A DNA stretch of 64,000 nt from an uncultured Psychrobacter sp. Its GTDB lineage: Bacteria > Pseudomonadota > Gammaproteobacteria > Pseudomonadales > Moraxellaceae. The notes below the pieces were generated by a model. It made no database searches, had not been told where the DNA came from, and worked only from the letters and a program-made list of their open reading frames with translations. Positions 45,481 through 54,446 of the stretch are shown here, piece after piece. Where the stretch lies: contig CANLDW010000008.1 of NCBI GenBank assembly GCA_947489525.1, positions 1 through 64,000 of the forward strand. The letters are read 5' to 3'. The translations under genes and the position numbers were made by a program. Every line of letters begins with the position of its first letter. Position 1 is the stretch's first letter.

Positions 45481-46716
45481 ATGTCGCCAGATATCAGTAC
45501 TTATCTACAGTCAGCTTTGACTGATCTTAAAATGAAGGGACAATACAGGCGGCTACCTGACATTGAGCATCAAGGTCGTTATGTCACGATTGAGAATACT
45601 AGTCTACTTAATATCTCTAGTAATGATTATCTAGGTCTGAGCGTTGATGCGTCTTTGCAGACTGAGTTTTATGACTATCTACATTCGCTATCAAAGCCAC
45701 CTTCGCTATCAAAGCCACCTAAGATGAGTGCGGTCTCCTCGCGCCTGCTAACGGGTAATAGCAACGAGCTACAAGCTTTGGAGACGGACTTAGAGCAATG
45801 GTATCAAAGCGCAAATGCGCCTACTATTGACGCTAAAGCGGCTTTAGTCATCAATAGTGGTTATCATGCCAATATCGGTATACTGCCAGCGCTGACGGCA
45901 CTGCCAGTTAAAACACTGATACTAGCAGACAAGCTTGTGCACGCCAGTCTGATCGATGGTATGCGTCTAAGTCAAAGCAAACGCTGCCACTATCGGCGCT
46001 ACCGTCATAATGATTACCAGCATTTAGCACAGATGATTGCACAAGCGGACGCGGATATAGAGCGCATCATTATTGTCACTGAAAGTATCTTTAGTATGGA
46101 TGGCGATCGCGCAGACTTAACAGAGTTGGTGAGATTAAAAAGTATCGATGCACGCATTGAGTTATATGTCGACGAGGCACACGCGGTTGGCGTCTTGGGA
46201 CGACAAGGTTTGGGTCTTGCCGAGCTGACTCACACTTTGAAAGATATTGATTACATTATTGGTACTTTTGGCAAAGCTTTTGCCTCAGTAGGCGCTTACA
46301 TTATGGCTGATGTAGGGGTGAAAGAATGGCTAATTAATCACATGCGTCCGCTCATCTTTAGTACCGCCCTACCGCCTATCAATCATCTGTGGACGCGTTT
46401 TATTTTGGCTAAAATGGTAGATTTTAATGAGCGCCGCGAGCATTTAGCAGGCTTATCACAAGTCGTAAGCGGCGGCGTCACCATAAAAGCGAATCACGAT
46501 AAGCCCCTACAAACAGAGTACCAATCACCGATTATTCCTTATATATTAGGTGATAATAACAGCGCTTTAGCTAAGGCAGATGAGCTTCAACAAGCGGGAT
46601 TTTATGCGCTTGCCATTAGACCGCCTACTGTCCCTGACAATACAGCACGTATCAGACTAGTAATGAATGCAGCGCTCACGCAGGCAGACTGCGAGCGCTT
46701 GATCGCCCACTTATGA
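45481..46716 (+). CDS. bioF: 8-amino-7-oxononanoate synthase
   Basis: A PLP enzyme condensing pimeloyl-ACP (or -CoA) with alanine in biotin synthesis. Seen are NISSNDYLGLS, SRLLTGNS, the PLP-stacking region NSGYHANIG, LYVDEAHAVGVLG and the Schiff-base Lys in IIGTFGKAFASVGAY. I prefer ATG 45481 because AAAGGA (45466-45471) is correctly spaced from it but directly abuts the ATG at 45472. An 18-bp tandem duplication (45685-45702, 45703-45720) inserts SLSKPP twice. bioC follows after 10 bp. Confidence 0.95.
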   Translation: MSPDISTYLQSALTDLKMKGQYRRLPDIEHQGRYVTIENTSLLNISSNDYLGLSVDASLQTEFYDYLHSLSKPPSLSKPPKMSAVSSRLLTGNSNELQALETDLEQWYQSANAPTIDAKAALVINSGYHANIGILPALTALPVKTLILADKLVHASLIDGMRLSQSKRCHYRRYRHNDYQHLAQMIAQADADIERIIIVTESIFSMDGDRADLTELVRLKSIDARIELYVDEAHAVGVLGRQGLGLAELTHTLKDIDYIIGTFGKAFASVGAYIMADVGVKEWLINHMRPLIFSTALPPINHLWTRFILAKMVDFNERREHLAGLSQVVSGGVTIKANHDKPLQTEYQSPIIPYILGDNNSALAKADELQQAGFYALAIRPPTVPDNTARIRLVMNAALTQADCERLIAHL

Positions 46717-46726
46717 TATATACCTT

Positions 46727-47554
46727 ATGATATCTGACCCAAGCTCCCCTAACACTACGGCACTTAGTCATAGGAAACAGACGATTGCACGGCACTTTGC
46801 CTACGCTACTGACTATGACGATCATGCCTATGTGCAACAGCAAACGTGTCAACTGCTGAGTGATCGAGTTGCCACCTCATCGCAGCATAGCGTATTAGAA
46901 GTGGGCGCTGGCAGTGGTATGCTGACAAAGCGGCTAGCCAACTCTATATCAAGCGCACACTGGTATATCAACGAGCTTAGTGCTCATCAAGCGCCGGATT
47001 TACAAGCTCTATTACCGCAGGCACGGATCATCATTGGCGATGCTGAAACGCTAGATTTAGGCGAAGCTCACAGTCTGATTATTAGCGGTAGCGCCGTGCA
47101 GTGGTTCGATAAGCCTTTAAACTTTGTAATCCAATCGAGTAAACGTCTGCGCTCAGGAGGGCAGTTGTTATTTAGCACTTTTACTCCTGATAACTTTAGG
47201 CAAATCAAAGCATTAACTGGACAAGGTCTTACTTATCCTGCGCTACCTGAGTGGAGAGAAACCCTAAAAAGAGCGGGGCTAAAAAAAATAAATCTAACCA
47301 CGCATCGTTTTGATTTACGCTTTACCTCTCCCCTTGATGTACTACGGCACATGCAAGCTACCGGCGTCTCTACTAATCAGACTATGCCGGTATCAAAGAA
47401 TAGTAAGTCCAGTAGCCCTTTTCGTTGGACAAAGACTAGTTTAAAGCAGTTTGAAAGGCGCTATTGGCAAGAGTTTGCGGGGCAGGACAGCAGTGGCGCG
47501 CCTGATGTATATCTCACTTATGATGTCCTAATTATCAGTGCCTTTAAAGATTAA
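46727..47554 (+). CDS. bioC: Malonyl-ACP O-methyltransferase
   Basis: A SAM-dependent methyltransferase that masks malonyl-ACP so the fatty-acid machinery can build the pimeloyl chain. The N-terminal IARHFAYATDYDDHAYVQQQ and SAM motif VLEVGAGSGMLTKRL (about 57-71) are as in BioC, followed by LIISGSAVQWFDKPLNF and LFSTFTPDNFRQIKAL. Its 275 residues and position after bioF support the call. The pimeloyl-ACP esterase (bioH or equivalent) is not evident next to it. A strong terminator follows. Confidence 0.92.
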   Translation: MISDPSSPNTTALSHRKQTIARHFAYATDYDDHAYVQQQTCQLLSDRVATSSQHSVLEVGAGSGMLTKRLANSISSAHWYINELSAHQAPDLQALLPQARIIIGDAETLDLGEAHSLIISGSAVQWFDKPLNFVIQSSKRLRSGGQLLFSTFTPDNFRQIKALTGQGLTYPALPEWRETLKRAGLKKINLTTHRFDLRFTSPLDVLRHMQATGVSTNQTMPVSKNSKSSSPFRWTKTSLKQFERRYWQEFAGQDSSGAPDVYLTYDVLIISAFKD

Positions 47555-47566
47555 ATCTTACTCATA

Positions 47567-47596
47567 AAAAAACGCACCTCGAAAGGTGCGTTTTTA
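47567..47596 (+). terminator. Terminator after bioC
   Basis: AAAAAACGCACCT pairs with AGGTGCGTTTTT around CGAA (47580-47583). It lies between bioC and dnaK and can serve both directions. Confidence 0.9.
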
Positions 47597-47670
47597 AGTG
47601 TACTGCTTTTAATACTAATAACGAATTAAGTATTAAAAGGTAGTGCTTATACCGCTAAACATTGATTAGG

Positions 47671-49611
47671 TTACTTGTTGTCTTCGTTGACTTCAGTGAA
47701 CTCAGCATCAACGACGTCATCATTCGCGCCCGATGCATCAGCGGACTCAGTGCTATCTTGGAACTGACCTGGATCCATACCCTCAGCACCTGCACCATTA
47801 TCGCCGTAGATCTTTTGGCTGATAGGTAAGAAGGCATTATCAAGCGCTTCAAGCTTCGCTTTGATATCGTCGTGATCATCCTCTTTAGTCGCTGTTTCAA
47901 GCTCAGAGATCGCCGTTTCTACTGATGATTTTTCATCGTCAGTGACTTTGTCGCCCGCTTCTTTAAGCGCTTTTTGTACCGCATGGATACGACCGTCTGC
48001 TTCGTTACGCACTTGCGCGAGGTTAGCAAACTTCTCATCTTCAGCTGCATTGGCTTCAGCGTCACGTACCATTTGCTCGACTTCTTCATCCGACAAGCCA
48101 GAATCCGCTTTAATTTGGATACTTTGCGCTTTACCTGTGCCTTTATCGGTCGCTGAGATGTTCATGATACCATCAGCGTTAATATCAAAGGTCACTTCGA
48201 TCTGCGGTAGACCACGCGGCGCTGGTGGAATGTCCGTCAAGTCAAAACGGCCAAGCTGTTTGTTTTGGTTAGCGATTTTACGCTCACCTTGATACACCTG
48301 AATCGTTACCGCTGGCTGGTTATCTTCCGCTGTTGAGAACACTTGCGACTTTTTCGTCGGAATCATGGTGTTCTTCTCAATGATTGGTGTCATGACACCG
48401 CCCATAGTTTCGATACCAAGCGTTAGTGGCGTCACATCAAGCAAGAGTACGTCTGTTTTATCGCCAGAGAGTACCGCACCTTGAATTGCCGCACCGGCCG
48501 CTACTGCTTCGTCAGGGTTGACGTCTTTACGCGGCTCTTGACCAAAGAAGTCTTGGACTTGTTTTTGTACCAGTGGCATACGAGTCTGACCACCGACTAA
48601 GATGACATCATCGACATCGCTCGCTTTTACGCCTGCATCTTCAAGCGCAATTTTACAAGGCTCAATCGTACGCTTCACTAAATCTTCAGTGAGGCTCTCA
48701 AGTTTTGAGCGGCTAATCGTAATAACCAAGTGCTTAGGACCACTGCTATCTGCTGTGATGTAAGGCAAGTTTACTTCAGTGCTTTGCGCGCTTGATAACT
48801 CAATTTTTGCTTTTTCAGCGGCTTCTTTTAGACGCTGCATGGCAAGAGAGTCACCTTTTAGGTTGACGTCTTGATCTTTTTTGAACTCATTAACCAGATA
48901 ATCAATCAAAGCTGAATCAAAATCTTCACCGCCAAGGAACGTATCCCCGTTAGTTGCTAATACTTCAAACTGCTGCTCGCCATCAACGTCAGCGATCTCA
49001 ATGATTGAGATATCAAAAGTACCACCACCTAAGTCATAGACAGCAACGGTACGGTCGCCTTGCTTTTTATCCATACCATAAGCCAGTGCTGCGGCAGTTG
49101 GCTCGTTGATAATACGCTTAACATCAAGACCCGCGATTTTACCCGCATCTTTGGTCGCTTGACGCTGAGAATCATTAAAGTAAGCCGGTACAGTAATAAC
49201 GGCTTCTGTTACGTTCTCACCAAGATAGTCTTCAGCGGTTTTTTTCATTTTTTTCAAGATCTCAGCGGAGACTTGTGGCGGCGCTAATTTTTTACCGTTA
49301 ATCTCAACCCACGCATCACCGTTGTCGGCTTTAGCGATTTTGTACGGCACCATGCCGATATCTTTTTGCACAACTTTGTCATCAAAGCGGCGACCGATTA
49401 AACGCTTGATAGCGAATAATGTGTTGTTTGGATTAGTGACGGCTTGGCGTTTTGCAGATTGGCCAACGAGTGTCTCATCATCTTTATAAGCGACGATTGA
49501 TGGTGTGGTACGAGTACCTTCAGCATTTTCAATAATTTTTACGCTATCACCTTCCATCACTGCGACACACGAGTTCGTTGTACCTAAGTCAATACCAATA
49601 ACTTTAGCCAT
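47671..49611 (-). CDS. dnaK: Chaperone DnaK (Hsp70)
   Basis: An ATP-driven protein-folding chaperone working with DnaJ and GrpE. It has the complete ATPase domain ([46 protein letters not shown]), the linker region [15 protein letters not shown], the substrate-binding domain and a C-terminal lid with the acidic tail [11 protein letters not shown]. At 646 residues it is full length. It follows grpE with a 261-bp gap that contains a sigma32-like promoter and a 5' leader hairpin. dnaJ is not adjacent within this window. Confidence 0.98.
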   Translation of the reverse strand: MAKVIGIDLGTTNSCVAVMEGDSVKIIENAEGTRTTPSIVAYKDDETLVGQSAKRQAVTNPNNTLFAIKRLIGRRFDDKVVQKDIGMVPYKIAKADNGDAWVEINGKKLAPPQVSAEILKKMKKTAEDYLGENVTEAVITVPAYFNDSQRQATKDAGKIAGLDVKRIINEPTAAALAYGMDKKQGDRTVAVYDLGGGTFDISIIEIADVDGEQQFEVLATNGDTFLGGEDFDSALIDYLVNEFKKDQDVNLKGDSLAMQRLKEAAEKAKIELSSAQSTEVNLPYITADSSGPKHLVITISRSKLESLTEDLVKRTIEPCKIALEDAGVKASDVDDVILVGGQTRMPLVQKQVQDFFGQEPRKDVNPDEAVAAGAAIQGAVLSGDKTDVLLLDVTPLTLGIETMGGVMTPIIEKNTMIPTKKSQVFSTAEDNQPAVTIQVYQGERKIANQNKQLGRFDLTDIPPAPRGLPQIEVTFDINADGIMNISATDKGTGKAQSIQIKADSGLSDEEVEQMVRDAEANAAEDEKFANLAQVRNEADGRIHAVQKALKEAGDKVTDDEKSSVETAISELETATKEDDHDDIKAKLEALDNAFLPISQKIYGDNGAGAEGMDPGQFQDSTESADASGANDDVVDAEFTEVNEDNK

Positions 49612-49688
49612 AGTGTAATGCTCCTAATTTGTTTTGCTCATTTAATAGTTGTGTAACTAATAGTTTGTTGCCAATAATTGTATAACGT

Positions 49689-49727
49689 GCAAAACCTATG
49701 TCTCTATAGTTCTAGAGCAGGTTTTGC
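49689..49727 (-). promoter_or_regulatory. Hairpin in the predicted dnaK 5' leader
   Basis: GCAAAACCT (49689-49697) pairs perfectly with AGGTTTTGC (49719-49727), with inner CTCTA/TAGAG pairing. It lies between the sigma32-like promoter and the start codon and lacks a strong T-tract, so it may affect mRNA stability or translation rather than terminate. Confidence 0.5.
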
Positions 49728-49759
49728 ATATCAGACCCTAGTAGGTCACCTGTTGCTTT

Positions 49760-49787
49760 ATATCGGTTTATCTTGTGGTTTTTCAAG
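49760..49787 (-). promoter_or_regulatory. Candidate heat-shock (sigma32) promoter of dnaK
   Basis: On the minus strand, a perfect -35 CTTGAAA (49781-49787) and, after 13 bp, ACCGATAT (49760-49767) matching the sigma32 -10 consensus CCCCATNT at most positions. The predicted leader is about 140 nt. Confidence 0.6.
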
Positions 49788-49872
49788 TCAGTAATCAGGC
49801 AAAAATTCTATTTTATGTGATTTTTTGTGAATATCCCTACATTTAACAAGGGTTATATTAGCGCGCCTGTCA

Positions 49873-50469
49873 CTACTGCCCGACACGTACCATAGCAGGG
49901 CGCAGCAGACGACCATTCAAGCTATAACCTTTTTGCAAAACCGTACCGACTGTTTCTGCTTCCGCCTCTTCATCTATGCCTACAGCTTCGTGAAAATCAG
50001 CGTTGAATTTTTCGCCTTCAGGATCGATAGTCTCGACACCGTTTCTGTGTAATACATCGACTAGAGCTTTATGCGTCAACTTAACGCCTTCGGCGATAGG
50101 ATCTTGCTCATTGGCATTCTCAATTGCGCGCTCAAGGTTGTCGACTACTTCTAGCAGCTCTTTGGCGAATTTTTGTAGCGCAAAGCGTTTGCTCTTTTCA
50201 GTTTCTTGCTCCATACGCTTTTGGGCATTATAAGCTTCAGCGTTAGCGCGGGCAGTGTTTTCTTTGGCTTGCTTAACTTCGCCTTCAAGCTCTTTAATAC
50301 GAGCGTGAAAGGCATCAATATTGATCTCGCTATCGATCGTCGCTTTACCAGACTCAGGATCAAATTCATCCATAGTTTCTTGTAAGATACTGTCCTCGTG
50401 CTCTACATTACTTTGTGCTGCTTTTGGATTCTTAGTATCAAACTCTTGATTGGGGGCTTGTTCGCTCAT
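49873..50469 (-). CDS. grpE: Nucleotide exchange factor GrpE
   Basis: Stimulates ADP release from DnaK and acts as a thermosensor. The acidic, disordered N-terminus (about 1-45) is followed by a long helical coiled coil (about 48-115, with EAYNAQKRMEQETEKSKRFA) and the C-terminal beta domain with DVLHRNGVETIDPEGEKFNA, FHEAVGID and VLQKGYSLNGRLLRPAMVRV. It is 198 residues, as usual. AAGGAG precedes the ATG. It is upstream of dnaK in the same direction. Confidence 0.96.
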   Translation of the reverse strand: MSEQAPNQEFDTKNPKAAQSNVEHEDSILQETMDEFDPESGKATIDSEINIDAFHARIKELEGEVKQAKENTARANAEAYNAQKRMEQETEKSKRFALQKFAKELLEVVDNLERAIENANEQDPIAEGVKLTHKALVDVLHRNGVETIDPEGEKFNADFHEAVGIDEEAEAETVGTVLQKGYSLNGRLLRPAMVRVGQ

Positions 50470-50880
50470 GATAACTCCTTGTTATTTTCAATAATAAATA
50501 CACAACCTAATCGTATGCCATGCAGGAGAGATATTAATCAAATCCTCTACCATCCGCTTTCACGATCCGCTTTGAATGACTGCTTTTTTTTATGCCTTTC
50601 ATAAGGGATAACAAATACGATTCAATAGCTGCTTGATAAAGGTCATAGGACTGTATTTCAAGCCTAAGTGAATAAAATTGTGACTAAAATTTTCATTTTA
50701 CTAAAGCGTGTAAATACAAGCGCTAGCAGTCGAGGTGTTTGTAGGGTCAGTTTTGCTGCAAAACGCATTAATTTTAAGATATCTGTCATGCTAGACTAAA
50801 GCGTGTCCTCATTGTAAAAATGATAAAAAATGAGGTAACAATCATAATAGAGGTAACAATCATAATAAGAGAGGATCTCC
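50470..50880. other. Divergent region between grpE and the esterase gene
   Basis: No supported gene is seen. A CTTGAAA sequence on the minus strand (50656-50662) could be a heat-shock -35 for grpE but lacks a convincing -10. Just before the esterase gene, GAGGTAACAATCATAATA occurs twice in tandem (50832-50849, 50850-50867), followed by AGAGGATCTCC as ribosome-binding site. Confidence 0.5.
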
Positions 50881-52137
50881 ATGCTCACATCATCATTAGC
50901 TCCGCTGACGTTTAAAGTAAAAAAGGTGCTCAAAGCACTAGCGAGTAACCCATCAACAGCACGTTATCAGCGTCATACGCTGCACTATGTTTTGACAGGA
51001 TTAGGACAGTTGCCAACCCCTATTCTTGAGCGTTTCAACCAATTAATTAATGCACCAAATGCCGAGCAATATCCACATGCTGATGCTCATCTGCGCGCTA
51101 TACTAGCCGTTAGCAATAAGCTCAAGCACCCGCTAACCCTTGATAATCTGTTAAAGCTACGCCACAAATTTGCCGCTAATGCGGTGTCCTTACAAGATCC
51201 TCGCGTCTGGCAACAAGCGAGTAGTGATGACACAGATAGCGGCGTGAGCTGGCAGGATAAAACGATTGCGAATGCTGATGGCGGCGATATGCGCGTGCGC
51301 TGTTATCAAGAGTCTGCAAGACAACAAGCAGCGGACGAGACGGTAATGCTGTTTTTTCACGGTGGTGGATTCTGTATTGGCGATCTCGATACCCATCAAG
51401 AAATATGTCACCAAATCTGCGCGCAAACAGGCTGGGCGGTGGTCAGCGTAGACTATCGTTTGGCTCCTGAGCATCCAGCACCTGCGGCTGTACAGGACTG
51501 TGTAGCGGCCTACGCCTGGCTTGCTGATAACGCGCAGAGCTTAGGCGCGCAAGCTTCACGCATCGTCTTATCCGGTGATAGCGCTGGCGGCTGCTTAGCT
51601 ATTTTGACCGCGCAGCTGGTTACCAACCCTATTGAAGCGTTGTGGCAGGATAAGGGTGAAGAGGTTAAACGCAGCGTACAAAATTTGCCGCGCCCTCTTG
51701 CACAGCTACCGCTCTACCCGGTCACTGACTACGAGTCTAGATACCCAAGCTGGGAGCAATACGGCAAAGGGCTACTGCTAGATAGTACGGAAGCTGAGGT
51801 CTTTAATAGCGCTTATGTGAAGCAAAGCGATCTGCCGCAGTCGCATCCGCTAGTCTCAGTCATGCACGGTGATAGTAGTGATCTATGTCCCAGCTATATT
51901 GTCACCGCTGAGCTCGATATCTTACGTGATGAAGCACTGGCGTACGTGCAAAAACTTGAAGACGATAATATTCAAGTACAAAGCTATACGGTACTTGGCG
52001 CGCCACACGGATTTATTAACCTAATAGGCGTCCATAAGGGTTTAAAAGAGAAGACGCGGCACAGCATTGATGAGTTTATGACGCTCGTGCAGACTTTAAT
52101 TGCCAATGAGGGTAATGAGCCAGATCTCAGAGCGTGA
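50881..52137 (+). CDS. Alpha/beta hydrolase, hormone-sensitive-lipase type esterase
   Basis: A 418-residue carboxylesterase of the HSL family (family IV): oxyanion motif FFHGGGFCIGDLDTH (about 158-172), DYRLAPEHPAPAAVQD, nucleophile Ser in VLSGDSAGGCLAIL (about 228-241), acid residue in TAELDILRDE and the His in GAPHGFINL. The N-terminal cap of about 150 residues is longer than in many relatives. The substrate is probably short- or medium-chain esters. Its 3' end overlaps the convergent phosphoesterase gene by 42 bp, so the two transcripts are antisense at their ends. Confidence 0.9.
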   Translation: MLTSSLAPLTFKVKKVLKALASNPSTARYQRHTLHYVLTGLGQLPTPILERFNQLINAPNAEQYPHADAHLRAILAVSNKLKHPLTLDNLLKLRHKFAANAVSLQDPRVWQQASSDDTDSGVSWQDKTIANADGGDMRVRCYQESARQQAADETVMLFFHGGGFCIGDLDTHQEICHQICAQTGWAVVSVDYRLAPEHPAPAAVQDCVAAYAWLADNAQSLGAQASRIVLSGDSAGGCLAILTAQLVTNPIEALWQDKGEEVKRSVQNLPRPLAQLPLYPVTDYESRYPSWEQYGKGLLLDSTEAEVFNSAYVKQSDLPQSHPLVSVMHGDSSDLCPSYIVTAELDILRDEALAYVQKLEDDNIQVQSYTVLGAPHGFINLIGVHKGLKEKTRHSIDEFMTLVQTLIANEGNEPDLRA

Positions 52138-53244
52138 GCCTAAGCGAAACGGAATACCCCAAAAACCATAGCCTGAGGACACCACAAAGTGCCGACCGTT
52201 AATGGCTTCATAACCATAGCCCAAACGGTTAAGCGCTTTGACAATAAAGTTTATAGGAAATATCTGACCATTATGCGTGTGTCCTGATACCTGCACGTCA
52301 ATAGGCAGCTGGCTGTGCTGCTCGATATCACTCGGTCGGTGATCGAGCAAGATAACTGGTCTAGAGGTATCGACTTTGGCAAGCAGATCAGCAGTAGGCG
52401 CACGCAGGCGCTTATGATTATCAAAACGTCCTACCAACCAAACGGGCTGATTAGCATAATCTAGACAAAGCGCCGCATCGGTAAGTAGCGTCACGCCTGC
52501 TGCGCGCAAGGTATCACTAATCGGCTGCTCATGACCATACAGATCGTGATTACCAAGCGTGGCATATACGCCATAAGGCACGCTCTTTACTAATGCGGCT
52601 AGATTATGTGACATATTGTGCGCGCTAAAGGCCTTTATGTTGTCGTCCATGATATCGCCTGGCATAAGTAATACATCAGCGTTATTTTTTTTGAGCAAAC
52701 GCTGTAGTCTATCGATTGCCCTTACGCCAAATAGTGCACCTAAATGTAGGTCACTTGCTACCGCGATACGTAGCGGACTTGCCAAGGGTTTATCAATGTT
52801 CAGCGTCAGACGACGTACGGCAGGCACGTAGGCACTGTATAACGCATAGAGAAGTAGGCCTACAAAGAACACAGCGGCAAGTACGCGCGCGCCAATAGCG
52901 GTACTAACTACCCTGTCAAGCAGTACTGCAATCATAAGCTCGTAGCCAGTACCTAGACCAAGGCTTAGAGCGCTACTCAATACCATAAAATACATCACAA
53001 GTAGCCAGCCACTCACCCAGCGATAGCTGTGTGGCAAGCGCTTAGTCAAACTCAGTACTAGCAAAGCATTAGTAATGATAAACACCACAGCCCATACTAT
53101 TTTTTCGGTAGTTTGCATAAGCTCGGTGGCGACCCAAAGCTGAATCACCCATGTTAGACTCAAAGCAGCCCCTAAGCTTAATAACTCTAACAGTGCAATC
53201 ACGGTCAACAAAAACGCATAACGCATACGTGTCCTTAAAAGCAA
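52096..53244 (-). CDS. Membrane-anchored metallophosphoesterase (YkuE-like)
   Basis: A 382-residue protein with about four N-terminal transmembrane helices (residues 5-150) and a C-terminal calcineurin-like phosphoesterase domain carrying all metal ligands: VASDLHLG (D,H), MPGDIMDD (G-D), LGNHDLYG (N-H-D), and the C-terminal SGHTHNGQIFP. Relatives hydrolyse phospholipid headgroups such as UDP-diacylglucosamine or have unknown substrates. Its 3' end overlaps the esterase gene by 42 bp on the opposite strand. Confidence 0.9.
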   Translation of the reverse strand: MLLRTRMRYAFLLTVIALLELLSLGAALSLTWVIQLWVATELMQTTEKIVWAVVFIITNALLVLSLTKRLPHSYRWVSGWLLVMYFMVLSSALSLGLGTGYELMIAVLLDRVVSTAIGARVLAAVFFVGLLLYALYSAYVPAVRRLTLNIDKPLASPLRIAVASDLHLGALFGVRAIDRLQRLLKKNNADVLLMPGDIMDDNIKAFSAHNMSHNLAALVKSVPYGVYATLGNHDLYGHEQPISDTLRAAGVTLLTDAALCLDYANQPVWLVGRFDNHKRLRAPTADLLAKVDTSRPVILLDHRPSDIEQHSQLPIDVQVSGHTHNGQIFPINFIVKALNRLGYGYEAINGRHFVVSSGYGFWGIPFRLGSRSEIWLITLIGN

Positions 53245-53369
53245 AAAGTCGACAAAATGCCTAATTTACAGATGAGCTGTCTACCACTGTCTATCAAATT
53301 TTGCTAATGTTACTGCGATGATTGTATACCATCACTATCTTATTATTTTAATAATATCTGGAGTATAAA

Positions 53370-53552
53370 ATGCCACAAACCAGCTATGATGTTGCTGTTG
53401 CAGACAAGGAAAGCGCTGATAAATTAGTTGCTGATACCAGCGCTATATCAGGCGTAAAATGGGTCAACGTGAATCTTGAAAAAGGGACTGTTGTCGTTAC
53501 CTATGGTGATAACTATGACGAAGCCGCTTTTAAAGCAGCAGCAGGCATTTGA
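53370..53552 (+). CDS. HMA-like mini-protein lacking the metal-binding Cys pair
   Basis: A 60-residue protein (MPQTSYDVAVADKESADKLV at the start) whose strand-helix-strand-strand-helix pattern resembles a heavy-metal-associated/Atx1 domain: SADKLVADTSAISGVKWVNVN, then KGTVVVTYGDNYDEAAFKAA. The CxxC normally between strand 1 and helix 1 is absent (ADKESA instead), so copper binding of the usual kind is not expected. A TGGAG ribosome-binding site and a strong terminator frame it as a real, independent gene. Confidence 0.72.
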   Translation: MPQTSYDVAVADKESADKLVADTSAISGVKWVNVNLEKGTVVVTYGDNYDEAAFKAAAGI

Positions 53553-53591
53553 TTCAGTCTGCCTAATCGATCACATCGAAAACAATAAGCG

Positions 53592-53622
53592 AAAAAGCCA
53601 CTATTAGAGCTGGCTTTTTTTA
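53592..53622 (+). terminator. Terminator after the HMA-like gene
   Basis: AAAAAGCCA (53592-53600) pairs with TGGCTTTTTT (53611-53620) around a ten-base loop, ending in a T-tract. Confidence 0.85.
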
Positions 53623-53800
53623 TATGTGATTGTCAGGTGCTGACGGAATAACTTTTAGATTGTGCACTTAAACTCATAAAAATCTCTATAAGAAGATCAA
53701 GTCTGCAAGTGTCAGGCTATGTTAGGTCAAAATTCTGCGCTTTTAGCCCTTAGATCAGATTTTATCACTACCTCATACTTTATACTTTTCATATGTAACG

Positions 53801-54268
53801 CTAACGCTTATCAGGGGCAGTCCTACAAACGCCGTTTTCGCACGCCTCCGCAAGCGCTTTGCCATAGATAAGCTTGGTCACCCAATTGGGTATACGATAA
53901 CGATTGCGAGCGACAACAGGATAAATAAAGTCGCCGAACTGCTTAATAATAGGAAGATATAACAGCGGCGCCCATTTAAGTCCGCCCATCGTATATAACA
54001 GCCTGATTGCATCCATGTGGGTATACCAATCGCCATTGTCCGCTTCAATACAGATATAAGTCATGGCATCGCTACGGCTAAATCCTGCTGCTTGCAATTC
54101 GTCTAACCTTTGGTCGACTGGGGTGAGTTTTATACCTTTAGGGTTGCGCATCTGCATACCGTGCGCCTCGGTACTACAAAGTACGCACGTATCATCGTAG
54201 TACATAGTGATATGCGTAATCTCTGGGTTTAGGCTATCGTTTGCTTGGGTCTGGTCTTTGATAATCAT
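53801..54268 (-). CDS. DCC-family thiol-disulfide oxidoreductase-like protein (DUF393)
   Basis: A 155-residue protein with the family-defining motif YYDDTCVLCSTEA (DxxCxxC, about 20-32) and the later TPVDQRLDELQAAGFSRSDA, DGDWYTHMDAI-like block and WVTKLIYGKALAE. The DCC family is predicted to have a thioredoxin-like fold with redox-active Cys residues. I set the start at ATG 54268, which has CAGGAGTCAGGAT upstream; a TTG at 54316 would extend it by 16 residues. It sits downstream of the desaturase gene on the same strand, with a 130-bp gap. Confidence 0.85.
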   Translation of the reverse strand: MIIKDQTQANDSLNPEITHITMYYDDTCVLCSTEAHGMQMRNPKGIKLTPVDQRLDELQAAGFSRSDAMTYICIEADNGDWYTHMDAIRLLYTMGGLKWAPLLYLPIIKQFGDFIYPVVARNRYRIPNWVTKLIYGKALAEACENGVCRTAPDKR

Positions 54269-54446
54269 ATCCTGACTCCTGATATTCTTGTATTGACCGT
54301 AACTACTTTTGTTCAACTCAATGTAATATCAATAGTATCACTTATATAGTCAATCAATATTAAAAGTGGTACGAGGCAGACGAGTACAAGTACTACAGTA
54401 GTAGGCTAAACGAGTCTAACGCTGTAACACTTTAATAGTGGTTCGA

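Noticed and set aside
47942..48292. Long plus-strand open frame opposite dnaK
   Set aside because: An antisense shadow of a highly biased gene; no start signals or protein features.
50635..50662. Heat-shock promoter of grpE
   Set aside because: CTTGAAA is present on the minus strand, but the expected -10 position reads CTTTATCA, a poor match.
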